From positions 1-64,000 of the forward strand of contig DF237055.1 of assembly GCA_000708835.1 (NCBI GenBank): a stretch of 64,000 nt of DNA, given 5' to 3'. This document shows positions 13,901 through 23,400 of this stretch, piece after piece. Positions within the stretch are counted from its first letter, which is position 1, and every line of letters begins with the position of its first letter. The notes under the pieces were generated by a model that was not told the DNA's origin, did not search any database, and saw nothing but the letters and a program-made list of their open reading frames with translations. Both the position numbers and the translations under genes were made by a program. Origin of the DNA: Klebsormidium nitens (taxonomy: Eukaryota; Streptophyta; Klebsormidiophyceae; Klebsormidiales; Klebsormidiaceae).

Positions 13901-16885
13901 ATCGCCCACTTCGAGCACGATCTGTCGATGGCCAAGACGCAAGTTAACGTCCTCCAAACGCCTTTCTTTATATTCGCAACGGACGCCGCCCCGGAATTCT
14001 TAGACATCCTCAAATCACATAGCTTATGCATAAGAGTGCATCGCTGATCTCGCCAGGGAGTTGGCTATTGCCCACTTCGAGCACGATCTGTCGATGGCCA
14101 TGACGCAAGTTAACGTGGAACGGATAGCAGTTGGCACTTCTCATCACTTGTAGCTTATGCTTTAAAGCTCGTCTCGAATCTTCCCCAGGGAGTTGGCTAT
14201 CCGCCCACTTCGAGCACAATTAATCGATGGCCATGGGAATTCGGATCGAACTGACGCTCTCTCCGAAGCCCAGTCACAAAGATCAATTGTGATTATCTCC
14301 GATTCAGAAAATTCAATAGCTTATGACTCACACCGCAGTGCTTATTCCCGCAAGGATTTGCCATCGCCCACTTCGAGCACACCTTGTCTATGGCGATGAC
14401 GGAAGCGGACCCGAAATCGACGCGCTCCCCGAAGCTCAGTCACCAAGATCTTTTCTTTAGCTCCGTTACACCAAGCTGGATATCATGCATCGCTTTTTCC
14501 CACAGGGAATTGATTATCGCCCACTTCGAGCACGGCTGTTGATAGCCATGACGAAACTGACGCCCGAGAGACTGACGCCCTTTTCAAAGCCCGAATACTA
14601 ACACCAACTTTGTTTCCCTCAAAGTTTTCAAACGCAATAGCTTAAACTGACAGCGCATCGCGTATCCCCCAGGGAATCGGTTATCGCCCACTTCGAGCAC
14701 GATTTGTCGATGGCCATGACGGAAGCGGACCCCGAGGCGAAGGAGCGGCGATTGCGTGCGCTGTACGAAAAGCACTGCGGACATAAGAAGGATGGGGACG
14801 ATGACGTCAGCCCCGAGGCTATCGCCGAGATGCGCCGGCAGCGGTGAGTGTTTCGTCTAGAGATGAATCATAGTCAGTGACTACAGTTTGCAGCTGCTTC
14901 TGCGTTCCTGGATGGTCAGAATATCACTGTGTTGCCTCACATCTTTTTGACGTATTTGCGATCAGAGCTCTTGACAACCGGCATGCTGGTGAGAAAGGTG
15001 TGTTCGGAAAGATAAGGGAGATCTGTGTTGAAGAATGATCTGAACAGGTTTGGGGAAGGCGCAGGTTATTGGTTGTTTGTCAGTAAATTGCCGTTGCTTG
15101 CAGGCAGTAGCCGAAGCACAGTTAACTTTTCCGACCGAAGACCGAGGGAAATCGTCGGTTTAGAGGGGTTTAACGGATGGCGGCAGTTCAAAACTTCCCC
15201 AGGCCAGCAGGCCGCAGTTCAATCTAAAACATAGACGCGTTTCAACCATCTGCAGGACGTATTTGGAGCACACTTCCAAGTACCAGCAGAAGGGCGCGGA
15301 GAGCGCGGAGAAGAGGTATGCGCGCGCGATGCGGAAGGCGCGCGACGAGAACCAGCTGCTGCTGTCGGAGAACATGGACCTGCGCCAGGACAAGAAGGCG
15401 CTCGCGCACCAGCTGCAAACGGTGAGGGGCGCGCGCGCTTATGAAACTGGGTTGATCTTGATTAGGTTTCTGACTAAAATATGTGCCAGGACAAGAAGGC
15501 GCTCGCGCATCAGCTTCAAACGGTGAGGCGCGCGCGCCATTTCGGCACGGAAACCTTGGGGGAACGCGTATGGTATAGTCGAATATCATTAGGAATGAGA
15601 ATCTGTGCCAGGACAAGAGGACGCCTGTGCACCTGGTGCAAACGGCGAGGCGCACGTGCACTGTCGGATGAAAACCTTGAGGGACGGTCAAATTAAATCG
15701 GAACTGGGTTGTCATTTTGATCACGTGATTCAACGGGTATCTTTACAAAACCCCTGTTACTGCTCGAGGACGATTGAGATTCTTGTGGACTCGGAGAGTA
15801 CGTTTCTCAGAATATTGATTCAAAAGATGTTACACAAATGAAGTGCTCAAGGGATCAGGTCTTGATCAGGCAGGATCTACTTGTGTTCAATCCTGTCTGG
15901 TCAGAAGCTGTCAGTCCTTCCACTGTCTGCGAGACGCTGAGCCACGTCAGGGTTTGCAACGGCTTCCTCACACTATCTTCGCTTAACCTTGCAGTTGGAA
16001 GAGAAGATCAAACTCCACCCTCAGCTCTTCAACCCCCACGAAAGTCCCCGGTCGCACACGGAACCCTCATCTAAACCCTCCCTAACCCCCCGGGTGGGCT
16101 CCGCACGAGTGCCCCGCTTCACACCCGCAGCGTTAGCAGCAGCAATTGCGGTTAGGGAAGGGTTAGGATCAGCCTCCTCAACCTCGCGCAGCGGGCGCGT
16201 GGTTAAGGGCAGCGTTAGCCGTTCGCTTGTATATAACAACGCTGTGGACGAGCTCGAAGACGATAACTATACGGGGTTAAGCGCCCGGTCAAGCGGCGGG
16301 TCAAGCAGACCCGCGACGAGCCGGGAGGGCGTGATCGAAGCGCAGCGGAAGGAGATTGCGCGACTGAGGGAAAAGCTGAAAAGTGCACATCGGGGGAGCT
16401 TAACCGAGAGCGAAATTGTAGAGGACGAGGAAAATGGAGGGGCACCGTCGAGCTTAGAACTAGAGGGGGCGGAGGCTAGTGCCAAAGAAGGGTCGGTTAT
16501 TAGAACTGGGGCACAGACGGCGAGAGAGTGGACGCCGGCAGAAGGCGATGGGAGAAGGAAAAGTTTCAGGGCTGTTGGACTGCAACCAGAGTTACTGATC
16601 CCGCTTCTTGACATAAAAGTTGTTGCTTCCGGGGGGGTAAACTCTGGTGTTCAAACGGCGCGGCCCTCGACAAGTCGGTTGCCAAGCAGAAAACCGGGGG
16701 ATAGCGTCTTGGATGGAAACACGGAAGGGGGGGTAAGGGTTTCGAGGAAATTGGCGATCGGAGGGGGCTTCTTGACTAGTCGACGGCCGTCAAATAGCAC
16801 GCAAGCGCAGCACGGGGATGGGTTGGTGGGAAAAGCCGCGACAGAGCGGCGGAAAAGCATGCCTGACATCAAAAGATTCTTATAA
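1972..16885 (+). CDS. CFAP57: CFAP57 (WDR65) axonemal WD-repeat/coiled-coil protein
   Basis: Cilia- and flagella-associated protein 57, a WD40 plus coiled-coil protein of motile axonemes (in known systems an inner-arm dynein-associated factor). I traced 19 phase-consistent exons: 1972-2197, 2904-3083, 3734-3828, 4224-4353, 4758-4931, 5281-5349, 5914-6054, 6651-6911, 7108-7353, 7996-8280, 8923-9194, 9833-9938, 10841-11149, 11707-11859, 12300-12435, 13263-13521, 14673-14843, 15256-15421, 15995-16885. Together they give about 1,423 residues and all use GT-AG. Exons 1-11 encode WD repeats (VRIWNF, LHPSGLSVVLGF, RGHTAAVRSASW, DGAAYEW). Exons 11-18 are Arg/Glu/Ala-rich coiled coil. Exon 19 has a Ser-rich linker and the conserved C-terminal helix (EAQRKEIARLREKL). 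Order and spacing match animal CFAP57 (about 1,250 residues). The start codon is missing: no in-frame ATG lies upstream in exon 1, so a short first exon is expected before 1960. Exon 1 may extend a little further 5'. Confidence 0.9.
2202..2240 (+). repeat. Short tandem duplication after the exon 1 donor
   Basis: Just inside intron 1 of CFAP57, a roughly 20-bp unit with the palindrome TGACGTCA followed by GCG is repeated twice. The palindrome matches a bZIP/CRE core, but its intronic position and duplication suggest a local copy event and not a regulator site. Confidence 0.5.
7803..7856. repeat. Perfect 19-bp inverted repeat (hairpin) in CFAP57 intron 9
   Basis: Arms at 7803-7821 and 7838-7856 are perfectly complementary over 19 bp, with a 16-base loop. 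Transcribed with the intron it would form a stable hairpin. It could be a tiny foldback element or a young small-RNA hairpin; a 19-bp arm is short for a plant microRNA precursor. Confidence 0.85.
7915..7981 (+). repeat. Inverted repeat just upstream of a 3' splice site
   Basis: Arms at 7915-7931 and 7965-7981 pair over 17 bp with one mismatch around a 33-base loop. The hairpin ends 14 bases before the exon 10 acceptor AG (7994-7995), so folding would bring upstream intron sequence next to the splice site. A short direct repeat of GGTTATAACA lies just before it. Confidence 0.7.
8231..8483 (+). repeat. Exon 10 donor end and one intronic ghost copy
   Basis: The last 50 bases of CFAP57 exon 10 (8231-8280) recur degenerate at 8437-8483 inside intron 10. 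The shared core is GGAGCTGCGGCTGCACCA. The ghost has lost the GT donor (GC instead) and gained substitutions. Spacing between the aligned junctions is 203 bp. Confidence 0.75.
8299..8323 (+). repeat. Interstitial telomere-like repeat of TTTTAGGG type
   Basis: Three 8-bp units of CCCTAAAA (complement TTTTAGGG) stand in CFAP57 intron 10. This is the Chlamydomonas-type telomere unit, not the 7-bp TTTAGGG unit of most plants. A more degenerate cluster with the same 8-bp spacing is at 13030-13068 in intron 15. Confidence 0.6.
10541..10876 (+). repeat. Exon 13 acceptor region with two upstream ghost copies
   Basis: The true CFAP57 exon 13 starts at 10841. Its acceptor and first ~35 coding bases (core GCGCGGCAGCTG, then CTCAAG) also occur at 10545 and 10679, each preceded by a similar CCCGCTAA...CGCAG tract. 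The 10545 copy lacks two bases. The 10679 copy runs into a TGA before any donor. Spacings are 134 and 162 bp, so both are decayed duplicates and not exons. Confidence 0.85.
13785..14116 (+). repeat. 166-bp tandem duplication in CFAP57 intron 16
   Basis: Units 13785-13950 and 13951-14116 abut exactly and differ at two positions that I see. Each contains intron sequence, an AG acceptor and the first ~60 bases of a ghost of exon 17. The near identity marks a recent event. Confidence 0.92.
13887..14843 (+). repeat. Array of five ghost exons followed by the true exon 17
   Basis: Five decayed copies of the acceptor and 5' part of exon 17 start at about 13891, 14057, 14189, 14353 and 14506; the real exon starts at 14673. 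Spacings are 166, 132, 164, 153 and 167 bp. All share the core CGCCCACTTCGAGCAC. Damage includes a one-base insertion (14189), a weakened acceptor (14353) and an in-frame TGA (14506). None has a donor. Only the 14673 copy continues into the conserved downstream coding sequence and ends at a GTGAGT donor. Confidence 0.9.
15374..15655 (+). repeat. Exon 18 donor end with two downstream ghost copies
   Basis: The last ~45 bases of CFAP57 exon 18 and its donor (GTGAGG at 15422) are repeated with donor-equivalent positions at 15523 (GTGAGG intact) and 15645 (GCGAGG). Spacings are 101 and 122 bp. The shared start is GCCAGGACAAGA. The downstream flanks are also weakly alike, so the duplicated unit spans the exon-intron junction. 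Confidence 0.85.
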
Positions 16886-18350
16886 AGTAGTCTGGATAGG
16901 GTATGTGCAGGGATGCAATTGCATTAAGCGAGGTTGATCAGGGCCCGTCAAGTTGCACAGTCTTAATCTCGTGCAGTGCGCTGCACGGCAACTTATATTT
17001 ACAGTGAATAAATGCTCGCTCATTCATGCCGCTTTGATTGTTACAGCCTTCATTGCGCAGCGCATGGTGTGCAGCTCCAGAGCTATGAAATCTGACTACA
17101 TTGACCTCAGTCATATAACGTGGTATACTGACCAGTGGCCTGGGGCCCGTGTGCCAGCATGATCGAACGCGCTGCACCTATCAAATGATCGAGCCTGACG
17201 GCCTGCTGCATGTGCATGTGCAGAACGATACTTCTCACTCATATCCGGTCATAGATTGTACATGCTCGTGTTTCGTGCCTTTGCATGTTACACATGCTGA
17301 TTCTTGAATCCTGAACATCCATGATGCTGGGAGAGCACGCGCCGATCCAATCTGACTGTTAAAGCTAGAGTTTGCATTATTAGACCGACCTCTGCCAATG
17401 AAAAGCTCTGAAACATGTTGCTGATTGCATATGTTGCAAGCAAGCAAATTGTTTGCCCAGATTGAGCATAGTATAAGAAAGCAGGACTTTTCAAGGCTGA
17501 CACTTTGCATGAGATGTGACACTCAGAGAAACCTCACGTTGCTATGCCTACTGCACAATTGGCTCTGTTGTTGTGCCGTGACTTGACCAGATTAGGTTGA
17601 TTGTTGTCAGACAAGATGAAACTTGGCAAGCACGTCCTGTTGACCACCAGAAGGACTTGCCGGAGAATGAGTTGGTAGCAGGAGTCTGACCAGAGGAGTT
17701 CTTCTCGCTTCAATACCAGGTGTCTTCCAAGCTCAGGCCGAACGTTAACAGACAAGTCATTCTTGACTGTCAGATGGAAGTTGACTCTCTCACTGCTGTC
17801 TTCCTGCAAGTGCTCTTCAAGCCTCTCAATGCCTGTCCCGCCTGCTACAACGTGCATCTTTGTTTCCAGCTGCCCTAATTCAACAGTAATGTAACTTTTG
17901 CCAAGTTTTGGCCACTATCCCATGCCTGCCGTACATTTTCAATGCAACAGTCTCACTCCTGAACTGCATAGCCCCTGGCCTACAGATTCTGACCTAAGAC
18001 TTATTACCAGAACAGCGGCACAGAGCGTGGTCGATACTGCAAATTCAACTGCCAAACAAGCAGTTGCACAACCTATTGAATTTCCATCAAGTCATTTTAA
18101 GACAAGGTCTATGCACGAACATAAGTTCAGAGCTTTCCACTGCGTAGCACAAGCGTTCAGAAGAGATTGCAAGCAGCTGCAGTGGTCACATGGAATCTGG
18201 AACGAGCAAAGCCTACGAATCAGGTGCCCGTTGAGAACAACCAGCTTTGCTTCTGAAGTGCGCAAGTGTTTGCAGCAAGCAATGAGCTCTACAATGCTCA
18301 TTGCAACATCTGATGGAACCAAGCAGATTGATGAACTTCTGAGAATTGGT
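16886..18350. other. Intergenic, CFAP57 to H2B
   Basis: This stretch lies downstream of CFAP57 and downstream of the oppositely oriented H2B gene. An AATAAA at 17007-17012 could serve CFAP57 polyadenylation. An antisense ORF at 17534-17857 has no recognisable family. I see no supported gene. Confidence 0.5.
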
Positions 18351-18366
18351 GGTGTTAGAAAACACC
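18351..18366 (-). promoter_or_regulatory. Histone 3' stem-loop of H2B
   Basis: On the minus strand, 35 bases after the H2B stop, GGTGTTTTCTAACACC forms a 6-bp stem with a 4-base TTCT loop. It is preceded by CCAAAACT and followed by ACCA. It is identical to the element after H2A. Size, loop and flanks match the SLBP-bound stem-loop that ends replication-dependent histone mRNAs in animals and chlorophyte algae. Confidence 0.85.
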
Positions 18367-18401
18367 AGTTTTGGTTTGTAGAGCCGCACTCAGTCCACCG
18401 C

Positions 18402-18809
18402 TTAAGCAGAGGTGAACTTGGTGACGGCCTTGGTCCCCTCAGAGACAGCGTGCTTCGCCAGCTCGCCAGGCAGGATCAGGCGGACCGCGGTCTGGATCTC
18501 GCGGGAGGTGATGGTCGGCTTCTTGTTGTAGCGCGCCAGCTTGGATGCCTCGGTGGCCAGCTTCTCAAAGATGTCGTTGATGAACGAGTTGAGGATGCTG
18601 ATGGCCTTGCTGCTGATGCCGGTGTCGGGGTGCACCTGCTTCAGCACCTTGTAGATGTAAATCTTGAAGGTCTCCACTCCCTTCTTGGACTTCTTCTTGC
18701 CCTTGGCGCCCTCCTTGGCCGGCTTCTTCTCAGCCTTAGCGGCGGGCTTCTTCTCGGCCTTAGGGGCCTTCTCGGCAGCAGGGGCCTTCTCGGCAGCCTT
18801 GGGAGCCAT
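18402..18809 (-). CDS. H2B: Histone H2B
   Basis: Core nucleosome histone, 135 residues, intronless. A Lys/Ala/Pro-rich N-terminal tail with repeated AEKAP/AEKKP blocks (residues 1-45) is followed by the H2B fold ([56 protein letters not shown]) and the C-terminal VTKFTSA with the lysine normally ubiquitinated. The ATG at 18809 is the start: the longer open frame upstream lacks family similarity. It is divergent from H2A across a 1.06-kb spacer. The 3' stem-loop points to S-phase-coupled expression. Confidence 0.97.
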   Translation of the reverse strand: MAPKAAEKAPAAEKAPKAEKKPAAKAEKKPAKEGAKGKKKSKKGVETFKIYIYKVLKQVHPDTGISSKAISILNSFINDIFEKLATEASKLARYNKKPTITSREIQTAVRLILPGELAKHAVSEGTKAVTKFTSA

Positions 18810-19868
18810 GGCGAAAGTTGGTTGGGAGGGCGGAAGACTTGAAAACTTTGGTTGCAAGTTGACGGCGATGAGAACTGTTGGACAATGAGCTGATCACAGC
18901 TTCTTTTGTATCCAGCTCCCAAGCTCAGCGCCAGTCTCAAGCAGCAGCTTGCTTCTGATTGGTCCGAAACTGGGACCATGGACTGAGATTCCCAACAGCC
19001 TGCTTTCGGCCGTTAGATAAGGCTTCCAATCCACAGATTCAATGTTGCACGGTCCGATAAAAGTTCGGCGCCGAAAATTCAAACTTACTCGGACTGGCCC
19101 GAGTCATGGAACTTCAGAGTTCAGAGAGCTTCTGAGTGTACCGGGCGTAGGATGCCGGTAAGTGATTTGGCCGGTTGGTCTGTACCGATGTTTGCAGGTT
19201 GCCGTTGCTCGCCTGAATCTTTCCTTGGAGGTTGCTTCCGAGCACCCGGGAAAACTTTCAGAGGTGCCCCGAGTCCCGAGAAGGATTTACGAATCCACGC
19301 GCTGCAATTGGTCAGAAATAGGGGCTCACGGATTGCTCAAGCGGAAACAGCAGCCTACCTTTCGATAGGCAAGTGCTCCGATCGAACGGCTGAGGGCTCC
19401 TCAAGTTCGGATTTTGAACTTGCGCCCCATTTTTGAATTTCCAATGATACAGTCTGCATTCAAGCTACTCAAGCACCCGAAAGTAAGTCATGTGGTGTCA
19501 AGAGAAGCCCTGGGGAGACCGTCAGAGCAGCATCGAGACTTCAACTTTCTGTGGCTTCGACAGACCGACTTTCTAGACTGCCTCTAGAGTAGGTTCTGCC
19601 TTGATGTCGAAAGACAGCTCAAGTCTCGACCGACAGTGTCTTCGACAAGTGACTCCCGGTTCATCCCAATTGCCCACCTCAGCTTATCGGACGGTCAGAT
19701 CTGGCCTGCAAAACTCATATCCTGGTCCTCGCTTCTGATTGGCTCCCAAAGTAAAACCTACTACAAAGAAGAACACCAGAGCCACAATTCTGCACAAGCA
19801 ATTTCATTCGCAAAGTTTCTCCTCCGCTCCAAACAGCAAAGTTCCCTCCTCCTCCAAAAGCAGTCATC
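18810..19868. promoter_or_regulatory. Shared H2B/H2A divergent promoter region
   Basis: This spacer separates the two start codons. The 12-mer GCTTCTGATTGG, containing an inverted CCAAT box, occurs at 18951-18962 and again at 19731-19742. The copies lie 142-153 bases upstream of the H2B ATG and 127-138 bases upstream of the H2A ATG. Both are on the plus strand, so the box faces opposite ways relative to the two genes. No clear TATA box was identified. Confidence 0.6.
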
Positions 19869-20249
19869 ATGTCTGGACGTGGCAAGGCCTCCGGCAAGAA
19901 GGCGGTGAGCCGCAGCGCCAAGGCGGGGCTCCAGTTTCCTGTGGGGAGAATCGCCAGGTACCTCAAGGCTGGCAAGTATGCAACTAGGGTGGGCGCGGGT
20001 GCTCCCGTGTACCTCGCCGCTGTCCTGGAGTACCTCGCAGCTGAGGTTCTGGAGCTGGCTGGCAATGCCTCCAGGGATAACAAGAAGACCAGGATCGTCC
20101 CCAGGCACATCCAGCTCGCAGTCAGGAACGACGAGGAGCTGAGCAAGCTGCTTGGCAACGTCACCATCGCGGCCGGAGGAGTGCTCCCCAACATCCACAG
20201 CGTGCTGCTCCCCAAGAAGACTGGCGGCGGCAAGGCTACCGCCGAGTAA
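19869..20249 (+). CDS. H2A: Histone H2A
   Basis: Core nucleosome histone, 126 residues, intronless. It begins [20 protein letters not shown] and contains the canonical [13 protein letters not shown], the acidic-patch segment ([19 protein letters not shown]) and [21 protein letters not shown]. The tail ends [11 protein letters not shown], without the SQ(E/D) motif of H2A.X and without H2A.Z features, so it is a replication-type H2A. The first ATG lies at the conserved N-terminus. It pairs with the divergent H2B gene and has the same 3' stem-loop. Confidence 0.97.
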   Translation: MSGRGKASGKKAVSRSAKAGLQFPVGRIARYLKAGKYATRVGAGAPVYLAAVLEYLAAEVLELAGNASRDNKKTRIVPRHIQLAVRNDEELSKLLGNVTIAAGGVLPNIHSVLLPKKTGGGKATAE

Positions 20250-20292
20250 ATGCGCCTCGGGCGTGCGGCCTTGTGCCAATCACAACCAAACT

Positions 20293-20308
20293 GGTGTTTT
20301 CTAACACC
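20293..20308 (+). promoter_or_regulatory. Histone 3' stem-loop of H2A
   Basis: The same 16-base GGTGTTTTCTAACACC lies 43 bases after the H2A stop, flanked by CCAAACT upstream and ACCAAACC downstream. A purine-rich AAAGAG follows about 11 bases further, in the position of a histone downstream element. Identity with the H2B copy implies functional constraint or recent conversion. Confidence 0.87.
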
Positions 20309-20400
20309 ACCAAACCAAAGAGATCTTTCACTCCTACTTGCCTGCGCAATTCTGCTTTGCTGATTTTACTGCCTCTTCAACATCAAGGACAGAGATCAGA

Positions 20401-20460
20401 AGTTGCTTAGTCTCTTTGATCCCCAGCATTAGTTGCTTAGACTCTTTGATCCCCAGCATT
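20401..20460 (+). repeat. 30-bp tandem duplication
   Basis: Two 30-bp units (20401-20430 and 20431-20460) are identical but for one base; the start of a third unit (AGTTGC) follows. Confidence 0.9.
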
Positions 20461-23400
20461 AGTTGCATTGTCAGGTGGACCTGCCTACTTTAGTTGAAGA
20501 CCTAGAAAAGGCTGCTCTTGCTCTTGCCTTGTGTGGACCTATGCTAGAAGTCTCTGCAAGCCAGGGCGTAGCTAGGAGAAGAGACTGGAGATCGTTTGTG
20601 CCGCCGTTACGGAAGTGTCTGCTTGATCAATGGCAGGTGTCAGTTGTACTCGTAAAGGCCGTTATGTCGAAGATTGGTACCTTATTGTCTTTAAGATGCA
20701 GAGAGATTCCAACACATCCCGGGCAGTGATCAAGGCCTTTCCTAATACAAAGTGCCAGTTGTCAGAAGCAATCTGACTCGGACCACAAACAGATGGTGGC
20801 CTATACTTGAATGAAGCAAGCGTGCCTCCAGGATCTGACTTAGATCTCCGGGTCTCTTGTTGTGGGGGTGTGAATCTAAACACTCCAATCTGGCTTTGCT
20901 TCATTCATCATCAAAGTTCCACTCGTCCAGTCTCTTCCAGACGACGCCGTCCTTCCGCTTCATAATGTCTTCTGACCAACCACCTCAGACGCAAACTTTC
21001 ATGGGTCTTGGGTTCTACGCAGCTGGGCTCCTCGTATTTGAAACAGAATTCAGTGTCCTGTTGTTTGTCCTGTTCTGACGAGGACGGAGTTTTGAATCTG
21101 GCTGTGCGTCCATGGCACATTTGTGTCCATTCCTGTATGGTCGTATTGCAACTTTGATGTTCTCCTCCGAGCCCCTGTAGAATGACCTCCATAGAATCCC
21201 GCTTTTTCCATATCCTTGTGAGGTTAGCATCGTGGTTGCATGATTGTGCGCGGAATGAAGGCGGTAGGAGTGCTATGGAAAGCATTCTCATGATGTAAAC
21301 TGTACACAGCTGCATCGTGCAATGTATCCTGCCGCAAATCCAATGTCGTGGAATGTTTCATACCCGGTTTCATATCATAGCATCCCTTTCTGAAAGAAAC
21401 TGCATGCTGGTCACGGATACATTGTGCGCCGCGATTGATGATCTGCCAGAGGTGCACGTAAGATTGGATGTTTCTTATATGCTTAGCCGCAGAAACTTGC
21501 TAGCGGCGGCAGCTGCCACTCATGCATGAGCAGATGGCTGTTCTAGCTGAGCAGACGTACCTAGATTTTGCACGGGGGTACTACACTTACCAGATGCACG
21601 TACAGGCCACCGTCATCTGACATGGACGCATGTACTCACTGCAATATTCACCACTGATATATACGCACGAGATCGTACTAATGCATGACGGCAATGATCC
21701 GACACGTAACTGCAAGGCCCTGCCAATAATTTGCATACTTGCGTGGACGCAGGTGTCCGCATCCAGGATCTTAGTACGTGAGTCAACCAGCGCAAAACGT
21801 ACTGGGCTCGCAAATACACACATAACTCAACTACGCTGACATGCAGCCTAATTAAGCAACTCCCATGGAGACGAAACGCGAGCTAGGTCAACCGATTGCA
21901 GGGACTGAGCTTTGATTGCCAAATCAGGATTGGTGCGACCTGATCAGGGGCGGCGCAGATCGTGGTTTCCAAGTGACATGTCTCGTCAAAGAGTTTCAAA
22001 ACTCTGCATGACTAATCGGGTAATTTGATATTGCGTTATATAAAACTTCCTTGTAACGCTCCTGGTTATTCTCAGGCTGTTTACTTAGATACGTCTAGAT
22101 CCCACCGTCAATCTGGTTGCTCCTCTCAGTCAAACGTCTGCATTCGCTTTGTCAACGCCTTCGAGCATGTACTCAAATGCTTGTCATATGCAGATCGGAT
22201 CGGTTTCAAAGCTGTCTCTGAACTACTGTAGGCCTCGAATTGCCGCTTAAGTGCCGGCAGAACCAGATGTGAACAACTCTGATCATCGGCCAGATTCGCT
22301 GCTGACGGCCATCCACTTCGAGGAGTACATTCAGGGGTCTTGTGCGAATCGGGCGAGGAGGTGATATACTAATTCCTCCTGTTTTCAGGCGGCATCGTCT
22401 GTTCGTTTGTACGACGACAAGGTCCCTAGCTACTAGTAGATGCCGGCGCACCTCTTTTTCTGGTGACGAACTCAGGAGTAGAAGAGCCAACGAGAGACCG
22501 TGTGGTTGTGAATGAGTGGATAGACGGACCGTTGAACGAATTCGGATAGAAATGGGTGCCGCCTAGGCGCTGGTTTTCGCGGCGGCGTTAAGGAAGATGG
22601 GCGGCAAAGATTGAAAAGATTCCCGGGTTGAGATTGGAGTCACGATGAGTGCTCGTCTCAATGTCTGGCCGCGCCCGTAGGACTTCCGTGAATTATATAG
22701 CTTCCTCGACAGCATAGTCAGGCCGCTACATCCACGTGCCTCGAAGTTTGGAGTCATCTCTGTATTCTGGGCTCTGCAAAGAATGTAGAAAGGTCAGATT
22801 ATTGTACGGACCCAGAGTCATAGCTTTTTTGATAGGATCAGCCTGGACCGAAATTTTGCGTCTGATCATGAAAGGGCTCCCCGTTTGTGCAACGAAACAA
22901 GACACCAGATATCTGAAGCTGATGCAAGTCGAAGCCGCATTCATATCCACGGACCATCGGTGTGTCGACGACGGTATGTTGAGTATGGCGAAGCTGAGTG
23001 GGGAAATCGACCTTTCGTTTCCAGTGAAGAGCCTGTAAAGACGTCGGCAAGCTAAGGTATGAACGAGTTGCGGCCTTGGATCGACTGACAATCTGACAAT
23101 ATGGCTCGACCCCAACAATTTGCCAGATAACATTGCACTGAGATGAGTTTCCGACTCCATTAAAGCATTTTCTCGCCTACGTACTTCTAGCGCTGGTCAC
23201 TCGCTGTGCAGCAAAGGGATTTGAGTGGGCTCGTTTAGTCAGGCAAAGGCTTCTGGGACACGTGCGAAAAGTTACTGATTTCGTAAGTACTGCATTAATA
23301 TCTTCTCTGCCCGTCCTTGAGAAACTCCTTGACGTGATTCCGGTATGCTTGTCATGCCGACATCTTCGTCCAATGCCTCATCACTCTGGGCGGCCAGCCT

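Noticed and set aside
13785-14700. CRISPR-like array of spaced repeats
   Set aside because: Repeats are ~60 bp decayed exon starts with ~100-bp intron spacers in a eukaryotic gene; they match the downstream exon and have no spacer diversity logic or cas genes.
17898-18842. Long plus-strand ORF of 314 codons
   Set aside because: Its second half is the antisense of the H2B gene (Leu/Gly-rich low-complexity reading), and its first half has no recognisable domain.
19715-20279. Two long minus-strand ORFs over H2A
   Set aside because: Both are antisense frames of the clearly conserved H2A coding sequence.
22726-23160. Possible retrotransposon polyprotein fragment on the minus strand
   Set aside because: Some frames recall Copia-type text, but no catalytic motif (YVDD, DD-E or RNase H) is visible and similarity is split between frames.
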